Part shown: one piece after another, positions 1 to 8,909 of the stretch
Position numbering within the stretch: position 1 is the stretch's first letter
Layout: each line of letters opens with the position of its first letter
From: Leptothoe sp034932105
GTDB lineage: Bacteria; Cyanobacteriota; Cyanobacteriia; Phormidesmidales; Phormidesmidaceae
NCBI RefSeq assembly: GCF_034932105.1
Contig: NZ_JAYGIG010000114.1
Span: 186,001-250,000, forward strand
Reading direction: 5' to 3'
Length of the DNA: 64,000 bases
Notes under the pieces: generated by a model
Databases searched by the model: none
What the model saw: the letters and a program-made list of their open reading frames with translations, nothing else
Told to the model about the DNA's origin: nothing
Position numbers and translations under genes: made by a program

Positions 1-27
1 TATCTATATCGGTGCTCCATATAGGAA

Positions 28-95
28 CCGCCTAAACCAAATAGGTTTAGGCGGAGTGTGGTGTGAGGAGTGAACGGAAACTTTCGTCTCCGCTT
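28..95 (-). ncRNA. yfr1: Yfr1 small regulatory RNA
   Basis: The minus strand carries the ultraconserved Yfr1 core ACTCCTCACAC (complement of 61-71) unpaired between two hairpins, which is the family architecture. The 5' hairpin has a perfect 7-bp stem (86-92 with 75-81, one G-U) closed by a GAAA tetraloop (82-85). The 3' hairpin has an 11-bp perfect stem (44-54 with 28-38) and a 5-nt loop, and probably acts as the terminator, although the tail after it is only weakly T-rich. Yfr1 is a cyanobacterial trans-acting antisense RNA that pairs through this core with target mRNAs, for example those of outer-membrane porins. It lies downstream of guaB3 on the same strand, matching the guaB-yfr1 neighbourhood known in other cyanobacteria. 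The 5' end is inferred to within a few bases. Confidence 0.93.
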
Positions 96-103
96 TCTGT
101 ACT

Positions 104-109
104 ATTGTA
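104..109 (-). promoter_or_regulatory. Yfr1 -10 box
   Basis: The minus strand reads TACAAT about 10 nt before the inferred Yfr1 5' end, a good sigma-70 type -10. No convincing -35 hexamer is visible at the usual spacing. This suggests Yfr1 is transcribed from its own promoter and is not processed from the guaB3 mRNA. Confidence 0.5.
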
Positions 110-364
110 GGTCAAGTTTCAGCTTTTGCCATCCCCTACATCCTAGGTCTGGTGAGGGCTTTACGTTTCGTATTATTGTGTCTGCAAGAAAAAATGGGGG
201 TGGTGATGGCGGTCATCATGGGCAGTGATGCCGATCATGCTGGGGGATAAATCCTGCCTTCACAAAACAATTTTTTGTTAACTAAGGTTGCCTTTGAAAA
301 CGTTATTATCATTTCCAAAATAATGGGTTCTTGCTTGACAAAAATTGCCTGTTTTAAACCCAAT
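110..364. other. Intergenic region between Yfr1 and guaB3
   Basis: No supported gene. A short open stretch (194-250, plus) reads 18 codons including VIMGSDAD, reminiscent of a PurE N-terminus, but it stops at once and is too short to call. No strong terminator for guaB3 is seen. Confidence 0.5.
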
Positions 365-1528
365 CTATTTGCCCATCCCCAATTGTTGAGCTTTTTGGTA
401 AACCTTTCCTTCAGTGAGCAATGAAGGGGCAATGACCACCTCTACTTGCTGCATATCCTTCAGATCCTTAGCTCCCAATGTGCCCATGCTCGTTTTTAAT
501 GCCCCTAGCAAATTATGGGTGCCATCATCCAGACCCGCTGGACCCCTTAAAATCTGCTGCAGGCTGCCGGTGGTCCCCACCTGAATGCGCGTCCCTCGCG
601 GTAGGACAGGGCTAGGGGTGGCCATCCCCCAATGAAAGCCTCGACCAGGAGCTTCAGCGGCTCTGGCAAAGGGAGAGCCAATCATCACCCCATCGGCACC
701 AGAGGCAATGGATTTACAGATGTCCCCCCCGGTCACCAGGCCGCCATCGGCAATTACGGGAACATAGCGTCCGGTTTCCCGCTGGTAGTCATCTCGAGCC
801 GCTGCACAATCTGCGACAGCGGTGGCTTGGGGTACACCCACACCCAGTACCCCCCGTGAGGTACAGGCGGCCCCAGGGCCAATGCCAACGAGTACTCCAG
901 CAGCTCCAGCCTTCATTAGGTCTAAGGTGACTTCGTAGGTGACGCAGTTGCCCAAAATTACTGGCATGGGCATTTCAGAGCAGAACTTAGCTAAATCTAG
1001 AGGGACTACTGCTTCAGGAGATAGATGGTTGGTGGACACCACTGTTGCCTGAATAAAAACGAGATCGGCCTCGGTGTCAGCTACTGTTTGACCGTATTTA
1101 GCCGCGCCCAAGGGGGTGAGGCTAACCGCTGCAATCCCCCCTTGGGATTTAATATCTGCAATCCGTTGCTGAATTAGTTCTGGTTGTACTGGTTGGGCGT
1201 AGATTTCCTGCATTAGGGGCACAAATGCTTCTTTTCCCACGGATGCGATCCGGTCCAGCACCGGGTTGGGATCGGCGTAACGGGTTTGGATGCCCTCTAG
1301 GTTTAGTACCCCCAAGGCACCCAGCTTTGAGAGTTCCACCGCCATACGAACATCTACTACACCATCCATTGCGCTGGCAATAATGGGAATTTCACGTTCT
1401 ATATTGCCAAGGGTCCAACGGGTGTCGGCCAATTCGGGATCTAGGGTTTTGGGTCCGGGCACCAATGCGATTTCATCAATGCCATAGGCACGTCTTGCTG
1501 TTTTGCCACGACCAAGTTGAATATTCAC
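365..1528 (-). CDS. guaB3: GuaB3-type IMP dehydrogenase family protein
   Basis: A TIM-barrel enzyme of 387 residues related to IMP dehydrogenase, which oxidises IMP to XMP in GTP synthesis. The catalytic-loop motif GIGPGAACTSRG, with the nucleophilic Cys near residue 221, and the phosphate-binding DGG and GSPFARA segments are visible. It lacks the CBS (Bateman) pair found inside the canonical ~490-residue IMPDH. That, together with the length, places it in the shorter GuaB3 group typical of cyanobacteria and actinobacteria. The ATG is preceded by a purine-rich AGGAGAG on the coding strand. It stands alone, divergent from ktrA, with Yfr1 downstream. The family is clear. Whether it is the main IMPDH here cannot be told without knowing if a CBS-containing guaB exists elsewhere. 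Confidence 0.93.
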   Translation of the reverse strand: MNIQLGRGKTARRAYGIDEIALVPGPKTLDPELADTRWTLGNIEREIPIIASAMDGVVDVRMAVELSKLGALGVLNLEGIQTRYADPNPVLDRIASVGKEAFVPLMQEIYAQPVQPELIQQRIADIKSQGGIAAVSLTPLGAAKYGQTVADTEADLVFIQATVVSTNHLSPEAVVPLDLAKFCSEMPMPVILGNCVTYEVTLDLMKAGAAGVLVGIGPGAACTSRGVLGVGVPQATAVADCAAARDDYQRETGRYVPVIADGGLVTGGDICKSIASGADGVMIGSPFARAAEAPGRGFHWGMATPSPVLPRGTRIQVGTTGSLQQILRGPAGLDDGTHNLLGALKTSMGTLGAKDLKDMQQVEVVIAPSLLTEGKVYQKAQQLGMGK

Positions 1529-1769
1529 TTATCTCTCCTTCCCAAGATCATTAGGTAAGCCTAGCAAAGAAAGAAATCTATTCTCAATTGTTTGTTGCTA
1601 GGTCGCTGAGGAATTTGGGTGAGTCTGTGCCTGTTCTATTGGTTTTCTATTGGTTTCATGACAGCCCGATGCTAATGGACTAATCAGGGTATGCTCGACC
1701 ATAGACTTATGGAATGGATTTCCTTCTAGAGCAAGATCCCTTCCTGTTATTGAGTTATGGGTAACCACC

Positions 1770-2474
1770 GTGAATTTATCTTCACTAAAGTTTTTTAGGA
1801 ATCTGAGGGCTAATAATCGTCAGTTTGCGGTTATTGGTCTAGGGCGCTTTGGTCGAGCGGTCTGCATGACCTTGCATGGTATGGGTTATGAGGTTTTGGG
1901 GATTGATTCTGATGAGTATCGTGTGGCCCAGGTATTGACGGATCAAATCGCTGCCCATGCGGTTCAACTGGATTCAACTCAGCCCTCGGCGTTACAGGAA
2001 GCGGGTATTCCTGATTTTGATACGGTGATTGTGGCCATTGGCAACTACATTCAAGAGAGCATTATTACTACGCTGAATGTGAAAGAGGCGGGGGTGGCCA
2101 ATGTGGTGGCCAAGGCGTCCACTGAAATCCATGGCAAACTTTTGCAGCGGGTGGGGGCTGACCATGTGGTGTTTCCAGAGTTTGAGATGGGGTGCGAATT
2201 AGCCCGTTCCCTGACCCGGCCAGGGGTGCTGGACCGATTTGAACTCGATCCCGACCATAGCATTGTGGAGGTGGTGGTGCCTCGGGAATTTGATGGTAAG
2301 ACCATTGTTGAGCTGGATTTGCGGAACCACTACGGTCTGACGTTGATGGCCGTCAGCAAGGAGCATGCCATGGATAAGTTTGATATTAATCCTAGCCCGG
2401 TGACGCGGCTGCGGGCGGGCTCTCTGATGGTGGTGGTGGGAGCCAATAAGGGCATTGATAAATTGCCGATGTAG
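1770..2474 (+). CDS. ktrA: KtrA/TrkA family potassium-channel regulatory subunit (RCK)
   Basis: A cytoplasmic RCK protein of 234 residues with an N-terminal Rossmann domain (about 18-135) containing GLGRFG at 23-28 and the acidic residue ending beta-2 in LGIDSD. A C-terminal RCK_C/TrkA_C domain (about 145-230) follows. Such proteins form octameric rings that bind nucleotides and gate a KtrB/TrkH membrane subunit for K+ uptake. The length matches KtrA and not the doubled TrkA. The start is a GTG with no obvious Shine-Dalgarno; the ~17-residue lead before the Rossmann fold is plausible but uncertain. No KtrB gene is nearby. anmK follows 68 bp downstream on the same strand and may be co-transcribed. 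Confidence 0.88.
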   Translation: MNLSSLKFFRNLRANNRQFAVIGLGRFGRAVCMTLHGMGYEVLGIDSDEYRVAQVLTDQIAAHAVQLDSTQPSALQEAGIPDFDTVIVAIGNYIQESIITTLNVKEAGVANVVAKASTEIHGKLLQRVGADHVVFPEFEMGCELARSLTRPGVLDRFELDPDHSIVEVVVPREFDGKTIVELDLRNHYGLTLMAVSKEHAMDKFDINPSPVTRLRAGSLMVVVGANKGIDKLPM

Positions 2475-2542
2475 GTGATGGGGCGATGGGGATTGATCTA
2501 GTTCTACGGCGGATATTGCATGATTGGGGTGGTTAGGAAAGG

Positions 2543-3667
2543 ATGAAAGTCATTGGCCTCATGAGCGGCACCTCCGTTGATGGTATTGACGCGGCGTTGG
2601 TTGAGGTTACGGGCACGGGCTATGGTGTCCAGTTTGAGCTACTGGCCACCCACAGTGCTGACTATCCACCTGGGCTGCGCGATCGCATCCTCTCAGTCTG
2701 TGGTGGAGCCTCATTGTCCATGGCTGACATGGCGACCATGGATGATGAGATTGCGATCGCATTTGCCCAATCGGCCCAGCAGTTGGGAGCAGCGGATCTC
2801 ATTGCTTCCCATGGCCAGACTGTTTTTCATCGTCCTCCTACCGCCAGTCAGTTGGGCTACAGCTGCCAGCTGGGGCGGGGTGAACTGATTGCGTCGCTCA
2901 CTCAAACCCCCACCATCAGCAATTTTCGAGCTGCCGATATCGCCGCTCAAGGTCAGGGGGCTCCCCTGGTGCCCCCGGTAGATGCCAGCCTCCTGAGCCA
3001 TCCCCACCGCCATCGCTGTGTGCAAAACATTGGTGGCATTGGTAACCTCACCTACTTACCCCCTTGGGATAGAACCGGTGCCCCGCCCCCTGGCATTATG
3101 GGTTGGGATACCGGCCCCGGCAATGCCCTGATTGATTGGGCCGTTGACCACTTTAGTCAGGGGGCCCTCACCTATGACCACAATGGGCAATGGGCCGCCC
3201 AAGGCAACCCTTGCCAGGTTTTGATCGATCGGTGGCTAACCCAGCCATTTTTTCAGCAGCCCCCACCCAAATCCACGGGGCGGGAACTATTTGGGGCTGA
3301 CTATGGTCACCGGTGTTGGCAGGAGGCCCAGGCCATAAACCTCAGTCAGGTCGATTTTCTCGCCACGTTGACTGCTTTTACCGCTGCCACCATTGTCCAT
3401 GGCTACCGTCAGCTACCTCGTTTGCCCGATGAGGTTTTGCTATGCGGCGGTGGGAGTTGTAATGGGTATTTGCGATCGCAAATACAAGCCAAGCTACCCA
3501 ATATCCCCCTACTCACTACCGATGACGTGGGTCTTGACAGCAGCTTTAAAGAAGCCATTGCCTTTGCCATTCTCGGCTACTGGCGTTGGCACCAGCACCC
3601 CGGCAACCTGATGGCCGTGACCGGAGCCCGGCAACCCTGTTTACTGGGGCAAGTCCATAGGGTTTAG
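2543..3667 (+). CDS. anmK: Anhydro-N-acetylmuramic acid kinase
   Basis: Phosphorylates and hydrolyses 1,6-anhydro-MurNAc to MurNAc-6-phosphate during recycling of cell-wall muropeptides. The 374-residue length fits the family. Diagnostic segments are SGTSVDGID at 8-16 (phosphate binding), ASHGQTVFH near residue 90, NIGGIGN near 160, WDTGPGNALID near 190 and the late CGGGSCN. The ATG follows an AGGAAAGG ribosome-binding site at 2535-2542, so the start is secure. It lies 68 bp after ktrA. Two HIP1 sites lie inside the gene. Confidence 0.95.
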   Translation: MKVIGLMSGTSVDGIDAALVEVTGTGYGVQFELLATHSADYPPGLRDRILSVCGGASLSMADMATMDDEIAIAFAQSAQQLGAADLIASHGQTVFHRPPTASQLGYSCQLGRGELIASLTQTPTISNFRAADIAAQGQGAPLVPPVDASLLSHPHRHRCVQNIGGIGNLTYLPPWDRTGAPPPGIMGWDTGPGNALIDWAVDHFSQGALTYDHNGQWAAQGNPCQVLIDRWLTQPFFQQPPPKSTGRELFGADYGHRCWQEAQAINLSQVDFLATLTAFTAATIVHGYRQLPRLPDEVLLCGGGSCNGYLRSQIQAKLPNIPLLTTDDVGLDSSFKEAIAFAILGYWRWHQHPGNLMAVTGARQPCLLGQVHRV

Positions 3668-4030
3668 GAATGACGTCGTTCAAAAAAGTTTGAAAAAAGG
3701 GCAGGGATTCAGGCACGCCGTCGTTCAATCCCGCTAGCAAGACTCTGGGTCTTCATCTATTCTGAGGAGGCAATCATTTTCAGGGTTAGATCATCCGTAA
3801 ACCGTTGGCAATCTCAACCCGACAACCTGAATTAGCCAGTGCTTCATGGGTTAGCACCCCAGGTGTATCACTTTGTGTTCGTAGTGCACAAAGTCAGCGG
3901 CCACCATACCCATTAAATAGCATTAGCTAAGGTGGCCATCCATCGAACCTATTCAGCAGATAGTCAAATCCAGCCAGAAACGATCGATAGTGGCCTGTAC
4001 AAATCGTCATAAAACCATCAGGGAGAACAC
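3668..4030. other. Intergenic region with two hairpins
   Basis: No gene seen. It contains ACTTTGTG/CACAAAGT (3870-3877 with 3887-3894, 9-nt loop) and GGCCACC/GGTGGCC (3899-3905 with 3931-3937). Near 3667-3725 the string GTCGTTCAA occurs twice. The hairpins are not followed by T runs, so they are not typical intrinsic terminators. Confidence 0.5.
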
Positions 4031-4477
4031 GTGAATCACAGTTTTCTGATCGAACCAGGACGCTGGACCCTTCAAGGTAATTGGTTAGCTAAGGATTTAC
4101 TGCCGATGACCGTCAAAGGTAAAATCCTAGTTGCCTGGAACAGTAATGACTGGTTCACCATGGTCACCAAGCTCGTTTTTCCCAATGGAGAACTAGACGA
4201 TATTTCCCTACAGTACAAAGGACGAATCACCGGTAGCGATCGCCAATACACCTTTGTTCTGCAACATAGCGTCCTCGGTCGAGTAGAAGGTGAAGGCTGG
4301 ATTGCTCCCATGTCCATTGTTCAACAATATTGGGCGCTCCAGGATAGACAGATGCGTACAGGGTTTGAGACCCTCTATCGCTTGAGTCCCAACCAATACC
4401 ATTTTTCCGGCGGCATCATGGCTGGTCATCATTTAACCAGCACCATGGAAGCCATTGTTGAGCGCCATCCGGGTTAG
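4031..4477 (+). CDS. Hypothetical protein upstream of the kinases
   Basis: A 148-residue protein that I do not recognise. It starts with GTG after GGGAGAAC, a usable ribosome-binding site. There is no signal peptide or membrane segment. The sequence alternates hydrophobic and polar residues with many Trp, Tyr, Phe and Gly, for example GRWTLQGNW near the N-terminus and HFSGGIMAGHHL near the C-terminus. This suggests a small beta-barrel or lipocalin-like fold, but that is inference from composition only. It sits 140 bp before the first Ser/Thr kinase on the same strand, so a link with the kinases is possible but unproven. Confidence 0.7.
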   Translation: MNHSFLIEPGRWTLQGNWLAKDLLPMTVKGKILVAWNSNDWFTMVTKLVFPNGELDDISLQYKGRITGSDRQYTFVLQHSVLGRVEGEGWIAPMSIVQQYWALQDRQMRTGFETLYRLSPNQYHFSGGIMAGHHLTSTMEAIVERHPG

Positions 4478-4617
4478 ACCCTGTGGCTCATTTCAGGCTC
4501 ATGTGATGGTTCATTTTGTAAGTTGCACCCAAATTCACCCTGGGAAATTGTCCCCAGGGGTGTATGGATAAATGGCCCATTGTATGGGCTATGGGCTCGA
4601 ATGAGACGCAGCGTTAA

Positions 4618-6126
4618 ATGACAGATAATAACTTCGGTCGCAGACTGGCTAATCGCTATGAAATCACGGATGCCATCGGTCAAGGCTCCATGGGCAAAGT
4701 CTATTTGGCTAAAGATACGCTGCTAGGGGATGTTCCGGTTGCGGTCAAATTTTTGGCCCAAACCCTGCTCAACGAGCAAATGACCCAGCGATTTATGCAT
4801 GAGGCGATGACCTGTGCCCAGTTGGGCAACAATAGTATGCATGTCGTCAGAGTCACGGATTATGGTGTGACCGACGACGAAATTCCCTTTTACGTCATGG
4901 AGTATCTCAAGGGGAAAAACCTGAGTCAGGTGCTCCAGCCATATCCCCTGCCAGTCAAACGATTTCTCGACTTTACTCGCCAAATTTGTCTAGGTTTAGA
5001 GACGGCCCACAAAGGGATTATCCTCGACGGACAGCTAATTCCGATTATTCACCGAGACATTAAACCCAGCAATATCTTAGTCACCCAAAGCGCCAGTGTG
5101 GGGGAACTTGTCAAGCTTCTAGACTTTGGTATTGCCAAACTGATGCAAGCTGGCAATAACGAGCAAACCAGTACATTCTTGGGCACCTTGGCCTATTCAT
5201 CCCCGGAACAGATGGAGGGACAAGAACTCGATAATCGGTCTGATATTTATAGTCTTGGCATTGTGATGTACCAAATGCTGACAGGCTCTTTGCCATTTCG
5301 TCCCGATAATCTTGACTCCTTTGGGGGGTGGTATAGAGTCCATCGCTCCCAAGCTCCTAAGCCGTTAGATGGCCTATCGCCCTATGGAGCCTTGCCGAAG
5401 CGTCTAAAAGATGCAGTCATGGGCTGTCTGGCCAAAAAACCGTCCCAACGTCCTAGCAATATTAGGCAACTGCTGACCTATATTGAAGGAGCTATTCAGT
5501 CTTCCTCTATTCAGTCCTCCTCCAGTCAGTCCTCCTCCAGCGCCGCCGACTCCAAGTCCGCTGAACAGACCCCAAAAGCTGCCATCCAAGCGACTCTACA
5601 AGCCGATGAGGATTGGTTTTATCGACAGCAGGCATGGCCTCAGGACAAACCCGTTGCCGAGATCGTTTTTCCCAAACTACTGACAATGGACAATCGTCAG
5701 CTACCGACATTGTGGGTTATGTTGCCAGGGCAGGAAATTGAGCAACGTATTAGTAACACAGGGTACAACAATTTTTTATGTACCCTTAGCCCCCATCCGA
5801 TGGTGCTGTGGGTGACCGCATTTTATAGTAAGACCCAAGGGGCGCGATGGCTTTCAAGCTATCTGGATTTGAAAAAACCAACCCATCAAAAGTTCATTTG
5901 GCACCTAGGCGAAAGTAGCCATTATCAAGTTCTATTCTTTGCTAAAGAGACACCCAATCAGTTTATTAATGTGCGTCCTCTACACATCGCATCTCCCCAG
6001 CGAAAACTGCTCAAGGAATGGGCCATCAGAGCCCGCACAGCGATGTCAGTGGGCCGTCCCCATGACAGTAAAACCATGCTGCGAAGAGAGCTAAATGATC
6101 GCTTAAAACCCCAGATGCTTTGGTGA
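4618..6126 (+). CDS. Serine/threonine protein kinase with unknown C-terminal domain (copy 1)
   Basis: A Hanks-type (PknB-like) kinase of 502 residues. The N-terminal catalytic domain (about 14-285) is complete: GQGSMGKV glycine loop at 21-28, VAVK lysine at 44, HRDIKPSN near 145, DFG near 168 and an SPEQ P+1 segment. A Ser/Gln-rich linker (about 290-320) follows. Residues ~330-495 form a conserved domain that I do not recognise, including PVAEIVFPKLLTM, LWVTAFYSK and ARWLSSYLDLK. No transmembrane helix is seen, so the kinase is likely soluble. The gene is a tandem duplicate of the next one; even the bases before the ATG (GCAGCGTTAA) are identical. The start is favoured because both copies begin at this point. 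Confidence 0.93.
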   Translation: MTDNNFGRRLANRYEITDAIGQGSMGKVYLAKDTLLGDVPVAVKFLAQTLLNEQMTQRFMHEAMTCAQLGNNSMHVVRVTDYGVTDDEIPFYVMEYLKGKNLSQVLQPYPLPVKRFLDFTRQICLGLETAHKGIILDGQLIPIIHRDIKPSNILVTQSASVGELVKLLDFGIAKLMQAGNNEQTSTFLGTLAYSSPEQMEGQELDNRSDIYSLGIVMYQMLTGSLPFRPDNLDSFGGWYRVHRSQAPKPLDGLSPYGALPKRLKDAVMGCLAKKPSQRPSNIRQLLTYIEGAIQSSSIQSSSSQSSSSAADSKSAEQTPKAAIQATLQADEDWFYRQQAWPQDKPVAEIVFPKLLTMDNRQLPTLWVMLPGQEIEQRISNTGYNNFLCTLSPHPMVLWVTAFYSKTQGARWLSSYLDLKKPTHQKFIWHLGESSHYQVLFFAKETPNQFINVRPLHIASPQRKLLKEWAIRARTAMSVGRPHDSKTMLRRELNDRLKPQMLW

Positions 6127-6451
6127 ACGTTGGTATGTCCACCTGTGATGAATAGCCCTATGCTAGGGAAAATGGGTATTTTGAAGAAGGGGTAACTCTG
6201 CATCACCTTTCTTTTGTGGTGATTATTGCCTAGTTGACAGTCATTCCCTAGGGGCGAGCCCCCATAATAGTAGGGTGGTTAGTCTGCCTTAATCCTATTT
6301 AAGTATGCACGGCAGCGACTACGGTAAATCCTTTGATGTAGGCTATTTGCAAGTCCTATGGCTGATCAAGCTGGGCGATTATAGGATACTGCCAGGTCTT
6401 GAGTAGTAGGCCCAACGCTATGTAATTATTGGCTTAGAATCGCAGCGTTAA
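6127..6451. other. Intergenic region between duplicated kinases
   Basis: No gene seen. A small hairpin ATCACC/GGTGAT (6202-6207 with 6218-6223) lies 75 bp after the first kinase. The last ~10 bp before the second kinase repeat the upstream bases of the first; the rest of the spacer does not resemble the region upstream of copy 1. Confidence 0.5.
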
Positions 6452-7972
6452 ATGACAGAAAATAACTTCGGTCGCAGACTGGCTAATCGCTATGAACTCA
6501 TGGATTCCATTGGTCAAGGTTCCATGGGAAAAGTCTATTTGGCTGAAGATATGTTGTTGGGGGGTGTTCCGGTAGCGGTTAAATTTTTAGCCCAAACCTT
6601 GCTCAATGAGCAAATGACCCAGCGATTTCTGCGGGAGGCCATGACCTGTGCTCAGCTGGGTAACAATAGTATGCATGTCGTTCGGGTGACGGATTATGGT
6701 GTTACCGATGACGAAATTCCCTTTTATGTCATGGAGTATCTGAAGGGGCAAAACTTAGGCCAAGTGATTCAGCCTAGCCCCTTACCCATTCCTCGTTTTC
6801 TAGACTTTATTCGCCAAATTTGTTTAGGGCTAGAAACAGCCCATAAGGGCATTATTCTAAATGGCCAGGTCATTCCTATTATTCATCGAGACATTAAGCC
6901 CAGTAACATCTTAGTCACCGACAGTGCCAGTGTCGGTGAGCTGGTTAAGATTCTGGACTTTGGCATTGCCAAACTAATGGAACTTGATAACACAGAACAA
7001 ACCAGTAGCTTTATGGGGACCTTGGCCTATGCATCTCCGGAGCAGATGGAGGGACAAGAGCTAGATAGACGTTCTGATATTTATAGCCTAGGTGTCATGA
7101 TGTATCAAATGCTGACGGGTTCTTTACCCTTTCGCCCCAACAATAATACATTTGGTGGTTGGTACAAGGCCCATCGCTCCCAAGAGCCCATTCCGTTGGA
7201 TGATCAATCGCCCTACGGTCCCATCCCTAGGCTGATTAAGGATGCTATTATGAGCTGCCTGGCTAAGGATCGTTCCCATCGTCCTAGTAGCGTTAGCCAA
7301 CTTCTTGACCATCTGTCTCCGTTAGAAAAGCGATTTAGCCGCTCCATTGATCTGGGTAGACAAATCAGGGGTACCCTCAAAGAACTACGCGTAGTTCCTA
7401 AACATGAGGTCCTCAGCGGTTCCGAGGAGGATCGGTTTTGTCGGCTACAGGTTTGGCCTCCCCATACCCCTGTTGCTGAGATTGCTTTTCCCAAACTGCT
7501 CACCATGAGCCACAGTGAGTTACCCACTCTGTGGGCTATGTTAGGTTCGCTAGAAATTGAGCAGCGGATTACTAATACCAGTTCAAATAATTTTCTATGT
7601 GTGCGCAATCCCTATCCGATGATTCTTTGGGTGACGGCATTTTATAGTAAGGCCCAAGGGGCGCGATGGCTATCGAGCTATTTGGATCTAAAAAATGCTG
7701 GAAATCAAAAATTCATTTGGCACTTAGGTGAAGAGGGGGCCTACCGCGTACTCTTTTTCTCCAAGGAGGCTCCTAACCAGTTTATGAATTTTCGGCGTTT
7801 ACACATTGCTCCGCCTCAACGCAAACTTCTAAAGGAGTGGGTGCTGATGGCGCGAAGCATTATGCCCATAGGGGGTCCCCAGGAAAGTAAGAATATACTC
7901 AAAACGGAACTTAATGATAAGTTGAAGCCCCAGATGCTACTCAGCTTTGAGTCAATGCACTCCGATGTTTAA
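6452..7972 (+). CDS. Serine/threonine protein kinase with unknown C-terminal domain (copy 2)
   Basis: A 506-residue paralogue of the preceding kinase, similar along its whole length, with identical stretches in the catalytic core. It has all catalytic motifs: glycine loop GQGSMGKV, VAVK, HRDIKPSN and DFG. Divergence is concentrated in the linker (about 285-335), where this copy is Arg/Leu-rich and lacks the Ser/Gln run. The C-terminal region again has PVAEIAFPKLLTM, ILWVTAFYSK and QFMNFRRLHIA, so this domain is under constraint and is not a random tail. It is ~8 residues longer at the end. Both copies look active, suggesting divergent inputs or substrates. Confidence 0.93.
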   Translation: MTENNFGRRLANRYELMDSIGQGSMGKVYLAEDMLLGGVPVAVKFLAQTLLNEQMTQRFLREAMTCAQLGNNSMHVVRVTDYGVTDDEIPFYVMEYLKGQNLGQVIQPSPLPIPRFLDFIRQICLGLETAHKGIILNGQVIPIIHRDIKPSNILVTDSASVGELVKILDFGIAKLMELDNTEQTSSFMGTLAYASPEQMEGQELDRRSDIYSLGVMMYQMLTGSLPFRPNNNTFGGWYKAHRSQEPIPLDDQSPYGPIPRLIKDAIMSCLAKDRSHRPSSVSQLLDHLSPLEKRFSRSIDLGRQIRGTLKELRVVPKHEVLSGSEEDRFCRLQVWPPHTPVAEIAFPKLLTMSHSELPTLWAMLGSLEIEQRITNTSSNNFLCVRNPYPMILWVTAFYSKAQGARWLSSYLDLKNAGNQKFIWHLGEEGAYRVLFFSKEAPNQFMNFRRLHIAPPQRKLLKEWVLMARSIMPIGGPQESKNILKTELNDKLKPQMLLSFESMHSDV

Positions 7973-8008
7973 CCTGCTGCTCTAGGTCTGCGGCCTCTAG
8001 CCCATGAC

Positions 8009-8878
8009 TTAGGTCGCTCGGGGAAAATGGATTACAGGATACCAGCTTGAGCGCAGTAGGGCACTAGTAAAACTGGGCACTGACCATTTCAAGATGCCTT
8101 TAGATTTACCTGAACAAATTGCGATCGCAGAAATATCATTTACTTCCGCCGACTTTAATATTTCACCCTGGGGATTGCCCTGGCGAATTTCAGTAAATAC
8201 TTCCATTCCAGTTGTTTCCAAATCAGCCTTGATGCTCTCAAGCTGAGCTTGAACCGTATCCTTTGACTCTTGCAACTCCACACGGATGCAATCATCGATA
8301 ACCCAACACAACGTACATTGTCTAGGATAATCAGCCGATTGGGCTGCGGCCTTAATCTGTGACACTAAGTATTTAGCGCTATTACTGCCATCGTAGGGCA
8401 CTAACAAATGGGTAAACAACGTTTGGCAACGTAGGGCTAGTTCTTGATCTCGGTAAGTCGCCACCAGCTGAGGACGCAAAATTAACAACGGTATCTCCAG
8501 TTGATTGGCAATCCCCGTCGCCGTACTACCCAATATTTTTTCCGTCAAGAGAGACCGAGTGGGGGTGCCTAGAAAAATGACGTCAGCACTATGGTAACGA
8601 GCTGCTTTTAAAATATTGTCACCCACCCGACCTGAGCGAACATCAACGATAACTGACTTTCCCTCCGGCAGGACAGCCTCGCTTGCAGCCGCCAATCGTT
8701 CACGTGCTTGAACCAACGCCTCGTCATCCACCTTCGGAATTTCACGCTCGTTAGTCAGGGATACGTTGTGAAAAAAAACGACCTTATCTAAGCCAGACAG
8801 AACCAAATCAGGAATAAACATGATCAGCCTTTGCAGGCTATCTTCAAAGTCAGTACAGACTAACGCACGCTTAAACAT
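8009..8878 (-). CDS. Tandem universal stress protein
   Basis: A 289-residue protein with two Usp domains (about 1-140 and 150-287). The first has the family pattern ALVCTDF at the N-terminus and the nucleotide-binding segment around GTPTRSLLTEKILGSTA near residue 100, which keeps the GS end of the ATP-binding motif. The second has LVPYDGS and a degenerate loop (SGKSKGILKW), so ATP binding may be limited to the first half. Usp proteins are cytoplasmic stress-response proteins. It is the last gene of a likely minus-strand operon aarF - PP2C - usp, 31 bp behind the phosphatase. Confidence 0.9.
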   Translation of the reverse strand: MFKRALVCTDFEDSLQRLIMFIPDLVLSGLDKVVFFHNVSLTNEREIPKVDDEALVQARERLAAASEAVLPEGKSVIVDVRSGRVGDNILKAARYHSADVIFLGTPTRSLLTEKILGSTATGIANQLEIPLLILRPQLVATYRDQELALRCQTLFTHLLVPYDGSNSAKYLVSQIKAAAQSADYPRQCTLCWVIDDCIRVELQESKDTVQAQLESIKADLETTGMEVFTEIRQGNPQGEILKSAEVNDISAIAICSGKSKGILKWSVPSFTSALLRSSWYPVIHFPRAT

Positions 8879-8909
8879 TTGGCTCTACCCCACCCTGATT
8901 ACTTACAGC

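Noticed and set aside
194..250. Eighteen-codon frame with VIMGSDAD, like a PurE N-terminus
   Set aside because: Only about eight residues match before a stop; too short to separate a relic from chance.
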